From Paramacrobiotus richtersi (taxonomy: Eukaryota; Tardigrada; Eutardigrada; Parachela; Macrobiotidae), in the NCBI GenBank assembly GCA_034698045.1, contig JAQGAU010001114.1, forward strand, positions 1 through 21,332: a stretch of DNA of 21,332 nt, in the 5' to 3' direction. The position numbers and the translations under genes are program-made. The notes under the pieces were generated by a model. The model had not been told where the DNA came from. It saw only the letters and a list, made by a program, of their open reading frames with translations, and did no database searches. Numbering within the stretch: the first letter of the stretch is position 1; every line of letters begins with the position of its first letter. Positions 9,117-17,823 of the stretch are shown one piece after another.

Positions 9117-9125
9117 TGGCCATAA
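9117..9125. repeat. Target-site duplication, left copy (9 bp)
   Basis: TGGCCATAA directly precedes the element; TGGTCATAA directly follows it at 10517-10525 (8 of 9 identical). Confidence 0.7.
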
Positions 9126-9260
9126 TTTAACTCAGCACCGCCCGGTACCAGAAGGAGTGCGACTTAAGAGCTAAAAACTGGCACTTACCGATCAAAAAAT
9201 CTCATTAAAAAACTGTAATTTTCTCAGATTTTTTCTGACTATAGGTCAGCGAGGGTGGCA

Positions 9261-9290
9261 TGGTGCCATTTTGGCATCGGTGGGCATGAA
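9261..9290 (+). repeat. Internal 30-bp block, copy 1
   Basis: Begins TGGTGCC and ends ATCGGTGGGCATGAA; 28 of 30 bases match the inverted copy at 10128-10157. The centre is a near-palindrome (TGCCAAATTGGCA in the other two copies, TGCCATTTTGGCA here). Confidence 0.8.
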
Positions 9291-9407
9291 CCAAATTTCA
9301 CTACATTAAAATTTATTTTTTTCTAAATGCGCTTCGAAAGTTTGTCAGTCATTAAGGCGCTGGTTATGGTCAGTTTTGCTAGGGCTATCCACTGGGATGT
9401 ACCCGGT

Positions 9408-9423
9408 GGTCATCCGGATGACC
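9408..9423. repeat. Perfect 16-bp palindrome
   Basis: GGTCATCCGGATGACC is fully self-complementary and lies in the left half of the 9126-10516 element. It could be a dimeric-protein site or chance. Confidence 0.7.
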
Positions 9424-10127
9424 AATGGGCAGTTGTAAAAATCATGTTTTAATTTATGAGGAAAATCATTTGAAAAACCGACTTTCTTGGAGTCAAAAGC
9501 AGGTTCCTGACATTTTGCAAGCTCGGATGACCTGCCTATTATAGAAAATATAACAGGAAGTCGTGCTTCGTTTCGTAGACTTCAGAACTGGCCACTACAG
9601 GAATACCCGGATATATTCTAATGCTCTGTATTGTAATAATCTTCTCCATAGTAAGCCTTTTATTTTATAACTGGTCTATGGGTCCTTTAAACACGAAAGA
9701 AACTAGCAAAAGTTGCTTCGTTGCTCATTTACGGAAGTATTCTTATATGGAATGACCCCTTGCACCGTCATGATTATCGACCACGGTCCAAAAAGCAGCG
9801 CGAAAGAGCTAAATATGGCACATTCTGTGCAAATTACACCGGTATAGCTGAAATCAGAGATGTGCTAAAGCTGGAAACAGCCGTTAGCGGTCAAGATAGG
9901 TGTTTCTCCGTAAATAATGCAACAAGATACGCAACGGACAAGGGACTCATGGTGACTCAGCATTCTCCGATGGTCATCGGTCTCGCTGACCAGTGGTCAT
10001 TCTGAAGTCCACTTGAACAGCGCTAGCAGATAGCCCATAAAAAACTGCGTCCGATAGTAGCTTGTCGTGATGCTTTAAAATTCCTGGTGTTTTATTACAA
10101 AAATGAAACAGAAATTAATTAAAATGC

Positions 10128-10157
10128 TTCATGCCCACCGATGCCAATTTGGCACCA
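10128..10157 (-). repeat. Internal 30-bp block, copy 2 (inverted)
   Basis: Minus-strand copy of the 9261-9290 block. Together the two could delimit a nested 0.9-kb unit (9261-10157). Confidence 0.8.
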
Positions 10158-10477
10158 AAATTTTTGGATGATCGCAGCTTCTGGTGGCTTAGTTGTTTTG
10201 GTAATTATGAAGTGTTTTATAATAAACTTCCATGTGGAGATTACGTATGTTTTATCCTGAAATTATATCATTGCGCATAGCAGAGCAAGACAGCGAAGAC
10301 CTCGCGGAGCCCTCAACGCTCCAAGTTGGCCAATTTTGGTGCTCTCTCAGAAATACACTGTAGCTTTCACAACTGCATGGTATTTTGTAAACATCTTCTC
10401 AATACCTCTATTCAATACTTCAATCATCAAAGGTAACGTTCTTATGCTCTAACGGTCGCAAAAAAGTACTGGCGCGA

Positions 10478-10502
10478 TGGTGCCAAATTGGCATCGGTGG
10501 GC
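10478..10502 (+). repeat. Internal block, copy 3 (25 bp), fused to the right terminal repeat
   Basis: Matches copy 2 through TCGGTGGGC and then runs directly into GGTGCTGAGTTAAT, the right terminus. The left terminus does not carry the block at the equivalent place. Confidence 0.8.
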
Positions 10503-10516
10503 GGTGCTGAGTTAAT

Positions 10517-10525
10517 TGGTCATAA
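10517..10525. repeat. Target-site duplication, right copy (9 bp)
   Basis: TGGTCATAA, one transition different from 9117-9125. Confidence 0.7.
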
Positions 10526-10719
10526 CGAAAAAAAAAATAAAAGAAACTTTTTTTTCCGGGAAAATGCGCACGCCTCTGAAGAGGTTCAATTCGGACAGTG
10601 TTGATTTACCGCGCGCGTTACGTGGGAAACGTTGAATGTACAGATTACGGGGTGTTCAAACCACAGACGGTCCCCCATATGTTATATTCTGTGGAGCGCG
10701 CCTTAACAGACGATCGCGT

Positions 10720-10982
10720 TCAAAGTACCCAATGTTTCAATCCGCGTAGAGTCTCAAAGTTACAGGTTTTACTGTATTCCTGTGTATAGCATTCGTTTTG
10801 AAGCAGTGCAGCTAGGCATATCCAACTGGCATCAGATACCCACTTGGTTGATTCCTCACAGGTTCTGAGATCAGTAAAGAAGCATCCAAATGGACATCTT
10901 TTACCTTCACAAAAGGCTGGAGGTGACACTGACAAGCCGTTGCGAATAGAGGCTACGGCAGCATGCATTCCATTGCATTTAT
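10720..10982 (-). CDS. Cysteine-rich ORF, possible exon of an unrecognised gene
   Basis: I do not recognise the family. The reading from 10982 downward contains eight cysteines spaced about C-x20-C-x4-C-x3-C-x7-C-x13-C-x8-C-x8-C (key parts CEGKRCPFGCF, LRTCEEST, WICLAALLQNEC). That is unusually Cys-rich for random AT-leaning sequence and suggests a secreted, disulfide-bonded module. The frame is preceded by GTGCAG at 10983-10988, a plausible splice acceptor with a weak pyrimidine tract. It ends at a TGA at 10720-10722, and several GT donors are possible within it. No signal peptide, second exon or promoter was found. It could be a decayed exon or chance. Confidence 0.2.
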
Positions 10983-10988
10983 CTGCAC

Positions 10989-11750
10989 GATAAACGTTGC
11001 CTTAATTAGCACTAGCCAGGGACGGCCTGTGCACGGGCTGTGTAAGTCGGATGCTGCTTAAATTAGTCAAGAGTTTGTTAACAGCTGACTTCTTATCGGT
11101 CTCAACCACTGACAGCTGCTGACTCTACAACTCTGCGTGCGCCGGAGCTGTACCGCTACATCTGGGTTTTGTTGTGAAGCACCAAGGATCTCCGAGAAGG
11201 ATACGTGATGACTAGTGCTTTGAAAACTTGATAGCTTTACCGAGCACAGTATAACCGCAACTCCATTCGACTGCAAAAGACGTTATGCTTTTTTGACATA
11301 TTTTACACGCGGCGAGCTCTGAATTCATGAGTTAGCAAAAGTTCGGGCGCAGACGGACGTCTGTGACTATGCTGCTCAAAACCGATGCTGATCCACCTGG
11401 CTCTTAACCAATCCATCGAATCGCGCCACAAGCAACTGTAATAGCTGTGGCGTCTAATAGCGACTGAATAATGATACTGTGTCCTTCGTAAACGACTACT
11501 GATTGATGTTAGGACGGTAAGCGCGCTCGCAGATTTACACGTTTTTCTTTACGATTACCCTATGATTTGCAGCACTTCGCAGGTTCTAACTGGCTCATCG
11601 AGCTACGGGTCTACATAGCAACTCGAATTAAGCTGTAGGCGTTTCGCAAGAGTACAAAGTAGAGCTGGGGGGTCAATGCTCATTGTTACTGCACTGTTAC
11701 AGTCATAGCCTGCCGGCGTATGTCACGGCGACGGAATCAGTTGCCCTATT
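10989..11750. other. Intergenic stretch, no gene seen
   Basis: No recognised protein or repeat. Minor self-complementary words occur, for example CAGACGGACGTCTG near 11353. Confidence 0.45.
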
Positions 11751-11768
11751 CAGTGGCGCGTCTAGACC
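11751..11768 (+). repeat. Possible orphan hAT-type terminus
   Basis: CAGTGGCGCGTCTAGACC resembles the CAGTGGCG..CTAG terminal repeats of many hAT elements. No matching inverted end and no 8-bp duplication were found in the window, so this is only a resemblance. Confidence 0.2.
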
Positions 11769-12970
11769 GAAATTTACGGGATAGCCGGCGAACCCGGTGT
11801 TTGCATTTTTCAGCAGATAGTGGCGTTAACCGATGCCGTTTCTTTGCTGTCAGTACGCATGTCTGCTCTACAGAAGTAAGAATCTCTCAGCTAAATTACT
11901 CTCTTCGGTGGAATGGAAACTGCAGATGACCATGTAGCAGCGCTAAGCCAACCAACCTTTCTTACCCATCGTACTGCGTAAATAATTGGAAAACTAGCGT
12001 ACAAGTTTTCTGACTTGGCTAAACCAGACTGTGACCTTGTATTAATTTCAACCGTTCACGCGAAGCTCGAAAATTTTGGTGGTTCTCCAAATTTGGAGAT
12101 CTTAAAATCAATTGGAATCCTCATCCTGCGCACCGAAATTAGCACACGAAGACTGCACTCTGCAATTTTTCGCGACCATGACGGCCATTGAAAGGTGAGT
12201 GCCCCTTTGCTGGCCAACATAATTGCTAATATATAATGTTCGCCATTCTTACTGATGATGATGATTTAATGGCTTACGTCCGACGCAGCCGTTTGAAAAC
12301 GAAAAATCAGACACTTGCCAGCAAAAATAACAAAGTCTACAAGTCAAGTATAAATCACAAAGAGATCAAACACTGTCCGTCATTCAGCAGTTACACAACA
12401 TGAACTGATTCCAACAAAGTTGCTATATCCAGAGGTTCACAGAAATGTTATTCGGCCAAATTGCATAATTCGGCATGTCTTTCCAAAAAAACCTTCACAC
12501 TCCAAAAAACGTTCCAACGCGAGCGAAAAGTTGTCTGCGCTTGTCTGCTCCGTCTCTCTTACGAACATCAACAACTCGAATCTTCACATTCCTGTCTTCC
12601 AGGAACTGCTTCAATGAATTAGCGGCACATTCTCTCGGAAGTCTTCGTACAGAAAAATTACGATGGGGCGCCCGTTACAATGTTAAAAGGTTCAAAAACG
12701 GATCGTCAGCACTTGAAATATTACTTCGCCGTACATGACGAGAGTAACGCATCGGCGTGCTTGCTTGCGACAATGGCTTCGCACTGGTCCTTAGATTCTT
12801 CCTACTTGCTTCTGCGTAAGCACTCCTGGCTTCTGCGTACGTCGGCCTCTGGACAGATGGCTGTAATACAAGCAGTGGGATTCGAGCACGTTTACTGCAA
12901 ACGCCCGCGGCGGCACTCTTGAACTTTTTGCAGCCTACCGCCTTCGCGAAGCCATATTTGACCTTCAGTG
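11769..12970. other. Intergenic stretch, no gene seen
   Basis: ORFs of 65-125 aa occur on both strands (largest 12675-13052 minus) without recognisable domains. Its 12800-12850 part contains a short direct repeat of GGCTTCTGCGTA-like words, and its start overlaps repeat Y. No RNA gene seen. Confidence 0.45.
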
Positions 12971-13024
12971 TACACCAAGCCACAGCGCCGCTCCGCGTCG
13001 CCGGGCTTGGGTTACTGGCCACTG
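12971..13024 (-). repeat. Repeat Y, copy 2 (partner at 6022-6075)
   Basis: Minus-strand reading starts CAGTGGCCAGTAACC at 13024 and stays collinear with copy 1 for about 52 bp. CCAAGCC (12975-12981) and GGCTTGG (13004-13010) bracket a GC-rich core here, but copy 1 does not keep that outer pairing. Confidence 0.6.
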
Positions 13025-13307
13025 TTTTCTCTGTTATCTTTTTTCTAGTCACAGTATTTTCGAGCTTTGTTTTTTGGCTTTCCAGTGTTCCGTTATTGTG
13101 GGCTTACGATTGATACTGCCTTTATTCATACCGACTCATACGTCACGAAATGGGAAGCAAGCCTATAACGCTGTATCTAGTGCTGTATGTATGCTGCCCG
13201 TATCTACCGCATCAGCATGGATTCGGTTATTGCGTATCGGTTTTCATTTGATACACTTTCAGGTTAGCTGCCAATTTAATTTTACCTAAAGGCTAACATT
13301 TGGTTTA
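13025..13307. other. Intergenic stretch, no gene seen
   Basis: No recognisable coding or repeat content. A 71-aa plus ORF (13074-13289) lacks any motif. Confidence 0.4.
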
Positions 13308-13350
13308 CTGAAAATCAGAACTTTAAAAAACCGTAATGGGAACCTCATGT
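13308..13350 (+). repeat. Dispersed 43-bp repeat Z, copy 1
   Basis: Matches 14922-14964 at about 37 of 43 positions without gaps; the core is CCGTAATGGGAACCT. GACCACCA follows a few bases later in both copies, so the shared unit is probably longer and decayed. Confidence 0.8.
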
Positions 13351-13410
13351 GCGTACAGACGCGACCACCATCGCACTGGATTGGTTGATTGTCAAGGGAT
13401 GGAATATTAA

Positions 13411-13850
13411 GTATGATTATAATTATAATCATAATTATGATTATAATTATGATCATCATTATGATTATCATTACCTAACATTTAAAATAAAATTACGATT
13501 ATAATTCTGATTATAATTCTGATTATAATTCTGATTATAATTATCATTATAAGTCTGATTATAATTCTGATTATACTTATGATTATAATTATGACTATAA
13601 TTTTGATTAATTATGATTATAATTCTGATTTAAATTCTGATTTTAATTATGATTATGATTATAATTATGATTGTGATTATAATTCTGATTATAATTCTGA
13701 TTATAATTCTGATTATAATTCTGACTACAATTCTGATTATAATTATGATTATAGTTCTGATTATAGTTCTGATTATAATTCTGATTATAATTGTGATTAA
13801 AATTATGATTATAATTGTTATGATCATAAGTATGATTATAATTATTATTA
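13411..13850 (+). repeat. AT-rich 12-bp tandem repeat (about 440 bp)
   Basis: Tandem units of GATTATAATTCT and GATTATAATTAT, with a variant patch (13455-13500) that interrupts the array. The uniform core lies at about 13680-13800. Ile-rich and Tyr-Asn-Ser-Asp-rich ORFs on both strands are translations of the repeat and not proteins. The sequence would be strand-unwinding prone. Confidence 0.9.
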
Positions 13851-14682
13851 TGCCTTTATTCTTTCTATTTGATTGTTTAAACTTATTGATGTTTTCTTGT
13901 TTGGCCGAGTAAATTATTATGTAGACAGTACTATATAATATAACCAAACATGTCAACAATTTTACATCATCGCTAACAGTGCCTAGTACTCACAATGTTT
14001 TTGCTTTCATTTTTATGAAAGAATGCTAATAGTTCTAAAAGAAAGCCAACGTACGCGTCGGCCTGATTTCGGACGAACATGCCACTTGTTGAACTGCAGG
14101 CTTAATGGCGATCCACGATTTATTTTAACCGGTGACCTTCTTTTAAAAATGTTTTGCCTTAGTAAACTGCAGTTTTCGTCCAAGATTTTACGTTTTTGGC
14201 TGACTTTCGTAGAAATACTTATGGAGTTTATTGTTGCGGTATCCACGCTAGTGCTGTGGATGATAGAAGAGTTTTTTTAAAAAGTTTTACGTTTGACTTT
14301 ACTTCTCATCCACTTTCGGCTCTAGTTCTGCTGACAATTTACTAAAATAATCACTTTACACTTAATCACTAGCTTAAAATGCAGCTGGTAGCCTGGTAGC
14401 ACAGCGTTCGATATACTTTGTCCTGGCAACCGGATACACTTATTACTTGTTAGATAACGCAGTCTCCTGGTGTACCGCGCGCACTATGCTTCTCAGCGTC
14501 CTTCACGTTCGTTGTCCTTGAGCAGATAGATAATTATTTTGACAACGTTGCAAGAAACAGCAAGTAGACGTAGCAAATCGCATCCGAAACGTGTTGTGAA
14601 TATTAGAATAGGATATTAAATTGAATATTAAATATCGAAACATTTCAAACTGTGATTAAATTACAGTCTGATAACCGAAGCA
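13851..14682. other. AT-rich intergenic stretch, no gene seen
   Basis: Overlapping ORFs of 77 and 85 aa on opposite strands at 14013-14280 have no recognisable domain. Nothing else stands out. Confidence 0.4.
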
Positions 14683-14703
14683 TCTCTCTTTTTCAAAGAG
14701 AGA
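14683..14703. repeat. Perfect 9-bp-stem hairpin followed by a T run
   Basis: TCTCTCTTT, loop TTC, AAAGAGAGA, then GATTTTTTG. In a bacterium it would read as an intrinsic terminator. In this eukaryotic context, with no adjacent transcription unit, no function is assigned. Confidence 0.6.
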
Positions 14704-14752
14704 GATTTTTTGTCTCTTGTTGCGTGTCTTGAATAGCGATAAACCACGCATG

Positions 14753-14768
14753 CGCCCGCACGCGGGCG
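14753..14768. repeat. GC-rich perfect hairpin
   Basis: CGCCCGC, loop AC, GCGGGCG: a 7-bp all-GC stem in AT-rich surroundings, 50 bp after the previous hairpin. Confidence 0.7.
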
Positions 14769-14858
14769 TGACCTGATTTAAGCTAAGGTAGCCTAATCGG
14801 ACCCGTTTCGAATAATAGTGCGCTTTTTGCTTGGTATCTGTTTACGCTCGTAGAGAAC

Positions 14859-14900
14859 CAGATTATAGGGGGGAAATGAGCTGATCCCCCCGGTGATCTG
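14859..14900. repeat. Two-tier hairpin with a six-GC stem
   Basis: CAGAT, four unpaired bases, GGGGGG, a 12-nt loop, CCCCCC, four unpaired bases, ATCTG. It lies about 20 bp upstream of repeat Z copy 2. Confidence 0.7.
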
Positions 14901-14921
14901 AAAAACCACAGTTTTTAGAAA

Positions 14922-14964
14922 CTAAAAATCAGACCTTCCAAAAACCGTAATGGGAACCTAATGT
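14922..14964 (+). repeat. Dispersed 43-bp repeat Z, copy 2
   Basis: Partner of 13308-13350, same orientation. A short inverted repeat (TTTTTAG/CTAAAAA, 14912-14928) overlaps its start. Confidence 0.8.
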
Positions 14965-15390
14965 CCACGAGACCACCAGTCTGGTTCAGCTTTGGCTGAA
15001 ACGGAAGCATTTGCGTACAACATATAAAAAAAATCGGATTATGTAAAAATTTCCAAATGCGCCAACATCGTCTCTCGGTATCTCAACATACCGCTAATTA
15101 TGGGGCATCTCTTGTGATTCGACATTTTCCGAACTGTTATGTAACCGTTAACCGTTGCCATTAACGTACATATAATTTCAGTTCAATGCCACATGCCAGT
15201 GGAAATGTAATGTCACTGAAAACATAATGTGACCCTTATATTTTAAAGTTCTGTATGTTTGTTAGCTGAAGCTAGCGAAAACAAAGGTCATTCGTAAAAG
15301 TATAAATACTATCTGTGAATTAACAATATTGATAAACTATGTGTTGCACGTAATATAATGCGCTTTAATACGTTGTTACGGAAATCTTAA
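14965..15390. other. AT-rich intergenic stretch leading into family X
   Basis: No gene seen. From about 15280 there is faint similarity to 17220-17347, for example GCACGTAATATAATGC versus GTACGTAATGCAC, so family X may begin here. Confidence 0.35.
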
Positions 15391-15458
15391 CTGTCGACTG
15401 CATCAACCGCGCCAGGTTGCGCTCACATACGCAGCTGGAGATGCTGTACAAAACTGAG
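15391..15458 (+). repeat. Family X block a, copy 1
   Basis: Collinear with 17348-17412. Both start CTGT, contain GCAT then a hairpin CAACC-GC(G/T)CCA-GGTTG (stem arms 15404-15408 and 15415-15419), and continue TGGAG...TGTA...TGAG. The hairpin loop varies at one position while the stem is unchanged. Confidence 0.7.
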
Positions 15459-15614
15459 TTCTTGTGGCTGAACAGCAAACAATTCTAAAATGATACAGTC
15501 ACCCCGTGTTGTAAACGCTCGGAAAATGCCAAACAAATAGCATTGTTTGACCGTAACGGAGCAAAGGTCCTCTATACTAAACTCAAATGGATTTTGATGT
15601 CCGTCCATCCTTCT

Positions 15615-15633
15615 GTCGGTCGGTCGGTCGGTC
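15615..15633 (+). repeat. (GGTC)n microsatellite
   Basis: Four GGTC units preceding about 200 bp of very AT-rich sequence (15634-15850) that contains no gene. Confidence 0.85.
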
Positions 15634-16084
15634 ATTATTTTTATTTAATTAAAGAATATTTTATCGTATAGTTGTTTATTTACTTTTCTTCATCAAATAT
15701 TTATTTATTTCTGCTTACTGAAATTTATTTTTTATTAAAACTTATTACTTTTTCAAAATAGATTACTTATTTAATGTTACTTATTTCAACGTAATATTTG
15801 TTAATATTCGAAGCCTATATTTTTGTTAATTCTGTTTCCTAGGTACTTTACTTTCTTAGTATATTTATGATGTCACAGTCGAGATTTAAACAATTATTGC
15901 AAGTATTTCTGTTTTCAGGTCTCCGTGTTGGGGATATTCGTTCAGTTTTCAAAAGCCAGCAAAAGCACTTTTCACAGGACGGAAGCTACAACAGTTACTT
16001 ATTTTGCATTGTGTATGATCTTCCTTTGCTTCGGTCATTTAGTGCCCGCAATCAGCGAGTGCACTTTCTTAGTAATGAAAGACC

Positions 16085-16299
16085 TGTTCACAGAGCACGG
16101 GGCTTACGCTGGAGTAACGAAGCGATGCAAATTGGACTGTTGGAGTATAAGCTACTGTGCGCGCTCTGTGAATGTACTTACACGAAAAAATGCTCATCCG
16201 CAAAACACACTTTACCTGGATTGACATTTCTCTGTGTGCGCGTAGGCAGAGTCGACGCGCATGGTTCCGAATATACTGCACTGTGGGCCATTACATTGA
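16085..16299 (+). repeat. Family X block b, copy 1
   Basis: Ordered landmarks: TGTTCACAGAG (16085), TGCAAATTGG (16126), TTGGAGTATAAGCTAC (16140), then ACGAAAAAATGC (about 16181) and ATGGTTCCGAATA (16261). Each has a counterpart in the same order at 17824-18190. A 155-aa plus ORF (15867-16334) covers this block but has no recognisable domain, and the second copy does not keep it, so coding is unlikely. Confidence 0.7.
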
Positions 16300-16504
16300 G
16301 CGCGTACAGTACTGCACTTCGACTGATGCCATAGCAAATGCTACTTTTTTACGTGTCTCGTGATATGCGCCCGTTTCCCCCAATGCTTCAGCACTGCGGG
16401 CATGGGTTGCATATCCAGCGTTCTGGAAGAAAGTTAGCTTATGCTGCAGCATCAATCGAACCACTTCTACCATACACCCAACTCGGCTCGAATTTAAATC
16501 GAGC
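16300..16504 (+). repeat. Family X 205-bp tandem unit A
   Basis: Starts GCGCGTACAGTACTG and ends with the palindrome GCTCGAATTTAAATCGAGC (16486-16504). It aligns along its whole length to unit B, with shared ACGTGTCTCGTGATAT and ATGCTGCAG. Similar peptides in ORFs on both strands come from this duplication. Confidence 0.88.
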
Positions 16505-16707
16505 GCGCGTACAGTACTGTACTGCGACTGAGGCCATACCATAATTGATATTTTTGTACGTGTCTCGTGATATATGCCCATTCCCCCCAATGCTGAAGCT
16601 CTGCGGGGGTGGTTTGCATATCTGTCGTTCTGTAAAAAAGGTAGCATATGCTGCAGTCTCAGTCGAACCACTTCCAGCATACGCCCAACTCGGTTCGAAA
16701 ATCGAAC
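16505..16707 (+). repeat. Family X 203-bp tandem unit B
   Basis: Directly follows unit A, begins GCGCGTACAGTACTG again, and ends with the variant palindrome GTTCGAAAATCGAAC (16693-16707). Two small length changes relative to unit A. Confidence 0.88.
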
Positions 16708-16712
16708 GCGCC

Positions 16713-16734
16713 GTACGTACGTACGTACGTACGT
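16713..16734 (+). repeat. (ACGT)n microsatellite at the start of a third unit
   Basis: Five or more ACGT/GTAC repeats stand where units A and B have GCGCGTACAGTACTG. The GTAC-containing unit start may therefore have seeded the expansion. Confidence 0.8.
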
Positions 16735-16880
16735 GGCAGTAATTCGCCCCAAAAAACTGCCATATGTGCCGGCTGCAATGCGATACAGCTGGAAAAGTAG
16801 CGCTGCCGTACGAAGCGATCGCCCTGTCGTCTTCAAAAAAACGACGTTTCAAAATTTGTTAGAATTCGGAGAAAATTTTA
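16735..16880 (+). repeat. Family X block c, copy 1
   Basis: Landmarks CGATCGCCCTGTCGT (about 16817), AAAACGACGTTTCAAAA and TTAGAATTCGGAGAA match, in order, CGATTGCCATGTCGT and TTAGAATTTGGAGAA around 18310-18372. Confidence 0.65.
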
Positions 16881-16944
16881 TTAAAAAAACGAAGGCGCCT
16901 AATACACCCACGGCCTATTTGGGGATTTTTTGACATGTGGCACG

Positions 16945-17015
16945 TTAAAATCTGTTTAGGGAGTACGGAGTTTACCCTGGCCAAAAAAAACATGGTCTCT
17001 TGGAGTATAAGTTAC
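16945..17015 (+). repeat. Family X block b, third partial copy
   Basis: ATCTGTTTAGGGAG...GGAGTTTACCCTGG (16950-16980) and TTGGAGTATAAGTTAC (17000-17015) repeat the landmarks of 16085 and 16140, but TGCAAATTGG is missing between them. Confidence 0.55.
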
Positions 17016-17018
17016 AAG

Positions 17019-17047
17019 GCCCAGCTCGGCCTCCGGCCTCGCTGGGC
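17019..17047. repeat. GC-rich hairpin
   Basis: GCCCAGC, TC, GGCC, loop TCC, GGCC, TC, GCTGGGC. It directly follows the third block-b copy. Downstream, to 17347, no gene is seen. Confidence 0.75.
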
Positions 17048-17347
17048 ACACGGAGAATTGTTCAGAGTTGGACCCGCGTGGACCTCAAAACTTATGACGG
17101 AAGATGTCACCTCTGTTGAGGTTAATCCCGCTTGTATTAATTTGTAAGAACTGGAAAGAACTAAGCCCATTAATCACATTTATAAGATTTATTGAATATA
17201 TGCGGAACGGACTTTCAGAACATTGTATTGTCGCTTTTACGTTTTAATATTGTAAATTTTTAAAAGCAAAAATAGCTAGAAGTAAGCGTTGAATCGTTCG
17301 CTGTACGTAATGCACTGAGCTGTTCTTGCACATTTTAACAGTTGATT

Positions 17348-17412
17348 CTGTTATCCGCATGCAACCGCTCCAGGTTGTGCTTGCAAAGTTGGAGGTATTG
17401 TAAGTTTGAGAC
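17348..17412 (+). repeat. Family X block a, copy 2
   Basis: Partner of 15391-15458, with the same hairpin arms CAACC (17362-17366) and GGTTG (17373-17377). Confidence 0.7.
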
Positions 17413-17823
17413 TGTTGAAAGAACCGGTTCAGTAGCTCATATGTAAATAATAAGGATCACATCGCTTTTCTTTCGTAACTACAAATGAGGATCTTGGTTA
17501 CAACTACTACAAAATGTTTCTTTCTTCATCTGTGTAGTCTATGGACTATATAGTACATCTGTCACAATAACAAATCTGATCTGTTACGCTACGTTGTTAT
17601 ACTGCTGATTGGTCGCAATCGTTGCAAATGTTGTTTTGACAGTTTAAGCGAAGCAGGGGCGGCACAGCACGACTAGACGGTGCAGAAGTCACGTCGTCAC
17701 TAAACAAACCAGCAAACAAAGTTCAAAAACTTTTGTAAATACAGAGAACTTTTTATTTCAAAAACGGTTACAGCTAATTTAACAACCGGAAGTTTAGGTT
17801 TTTTCAAACGTGACGCTTTGACA
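17413..17823. other. Spacer within family X copy 2, no gene seen
   Basis: Shorter than the equivalent spacer in copy 1. It lacks the GGTC microsatellite and the long T-rich tract. No recognisable coding or RNA content. Confidence 0.4.

Larger units (their letters stand above)
9126..10516. mobile_element. 1.39-kb non-autonomous TIR element with 9-bp target duplication
   Basis: The ends are inverted repeats: TTTAACTCAGCACCGCCC on the left and, read from the right end inward, ATTAACTCAGCACCGCCC (17 of 18 matching). Nine-base near-identical direct repeats abut both ends. Nine-base duplications are typical of Mutator-like elements and possible for Merlin-like ones; the termini match no superfamily I can name with confidence. 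Inside is a 30-bp block present at 9261-9290 and, inverted, at 10128-10157, with a third partial copy at 10478-10502. These could be subterminal transposase sites or the ends of a nested element. A 94-aa ORF (9721-10005) has no transposase motif. Presumed mobilised in trans. Confidence 0.75.

Noticed and set aside
12877-12890. Minus-strand TCGAATCCCAC resembling a tRNA T-loop/B box
   Set aside because: No acceptor stem, anticodon arm or A box at suitable distance; no cloverleaf could be drawn.
11751-13024. Possible single hAT element from CAGTGGCG at 11751 to CCACTG at 13024
   Set aside because: The inverted termini agree only for CAGTGGC, and the flanking 8-mers do not match.
13579-13959. 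Ile-rich and Tyr-Asn-Ser-Asp-rich ORFs on both strands
   Set aside because: Low-complexity translation of the 12-bp AT-rich tandem repeat.
14683-14711. Hairpin plus T run as a bacterial-type terminator
   Set aside because: Everything else indicates a eukaryotic genome, and no transcription unit ends here.
16300-16707. Possible CRISPR-like array
   Set aside because: Units are contiguous 205-bp duplicates without short repeats and unique spacers, and the context is eukaryotic.
16291-16852. Long minus-strand ORFs with internally repeated peptides
   Set aside because: The peptide repeats follow from the 205-bp tandem duplication, which is readable in several frames with no known domain and no conservation in copy 2.
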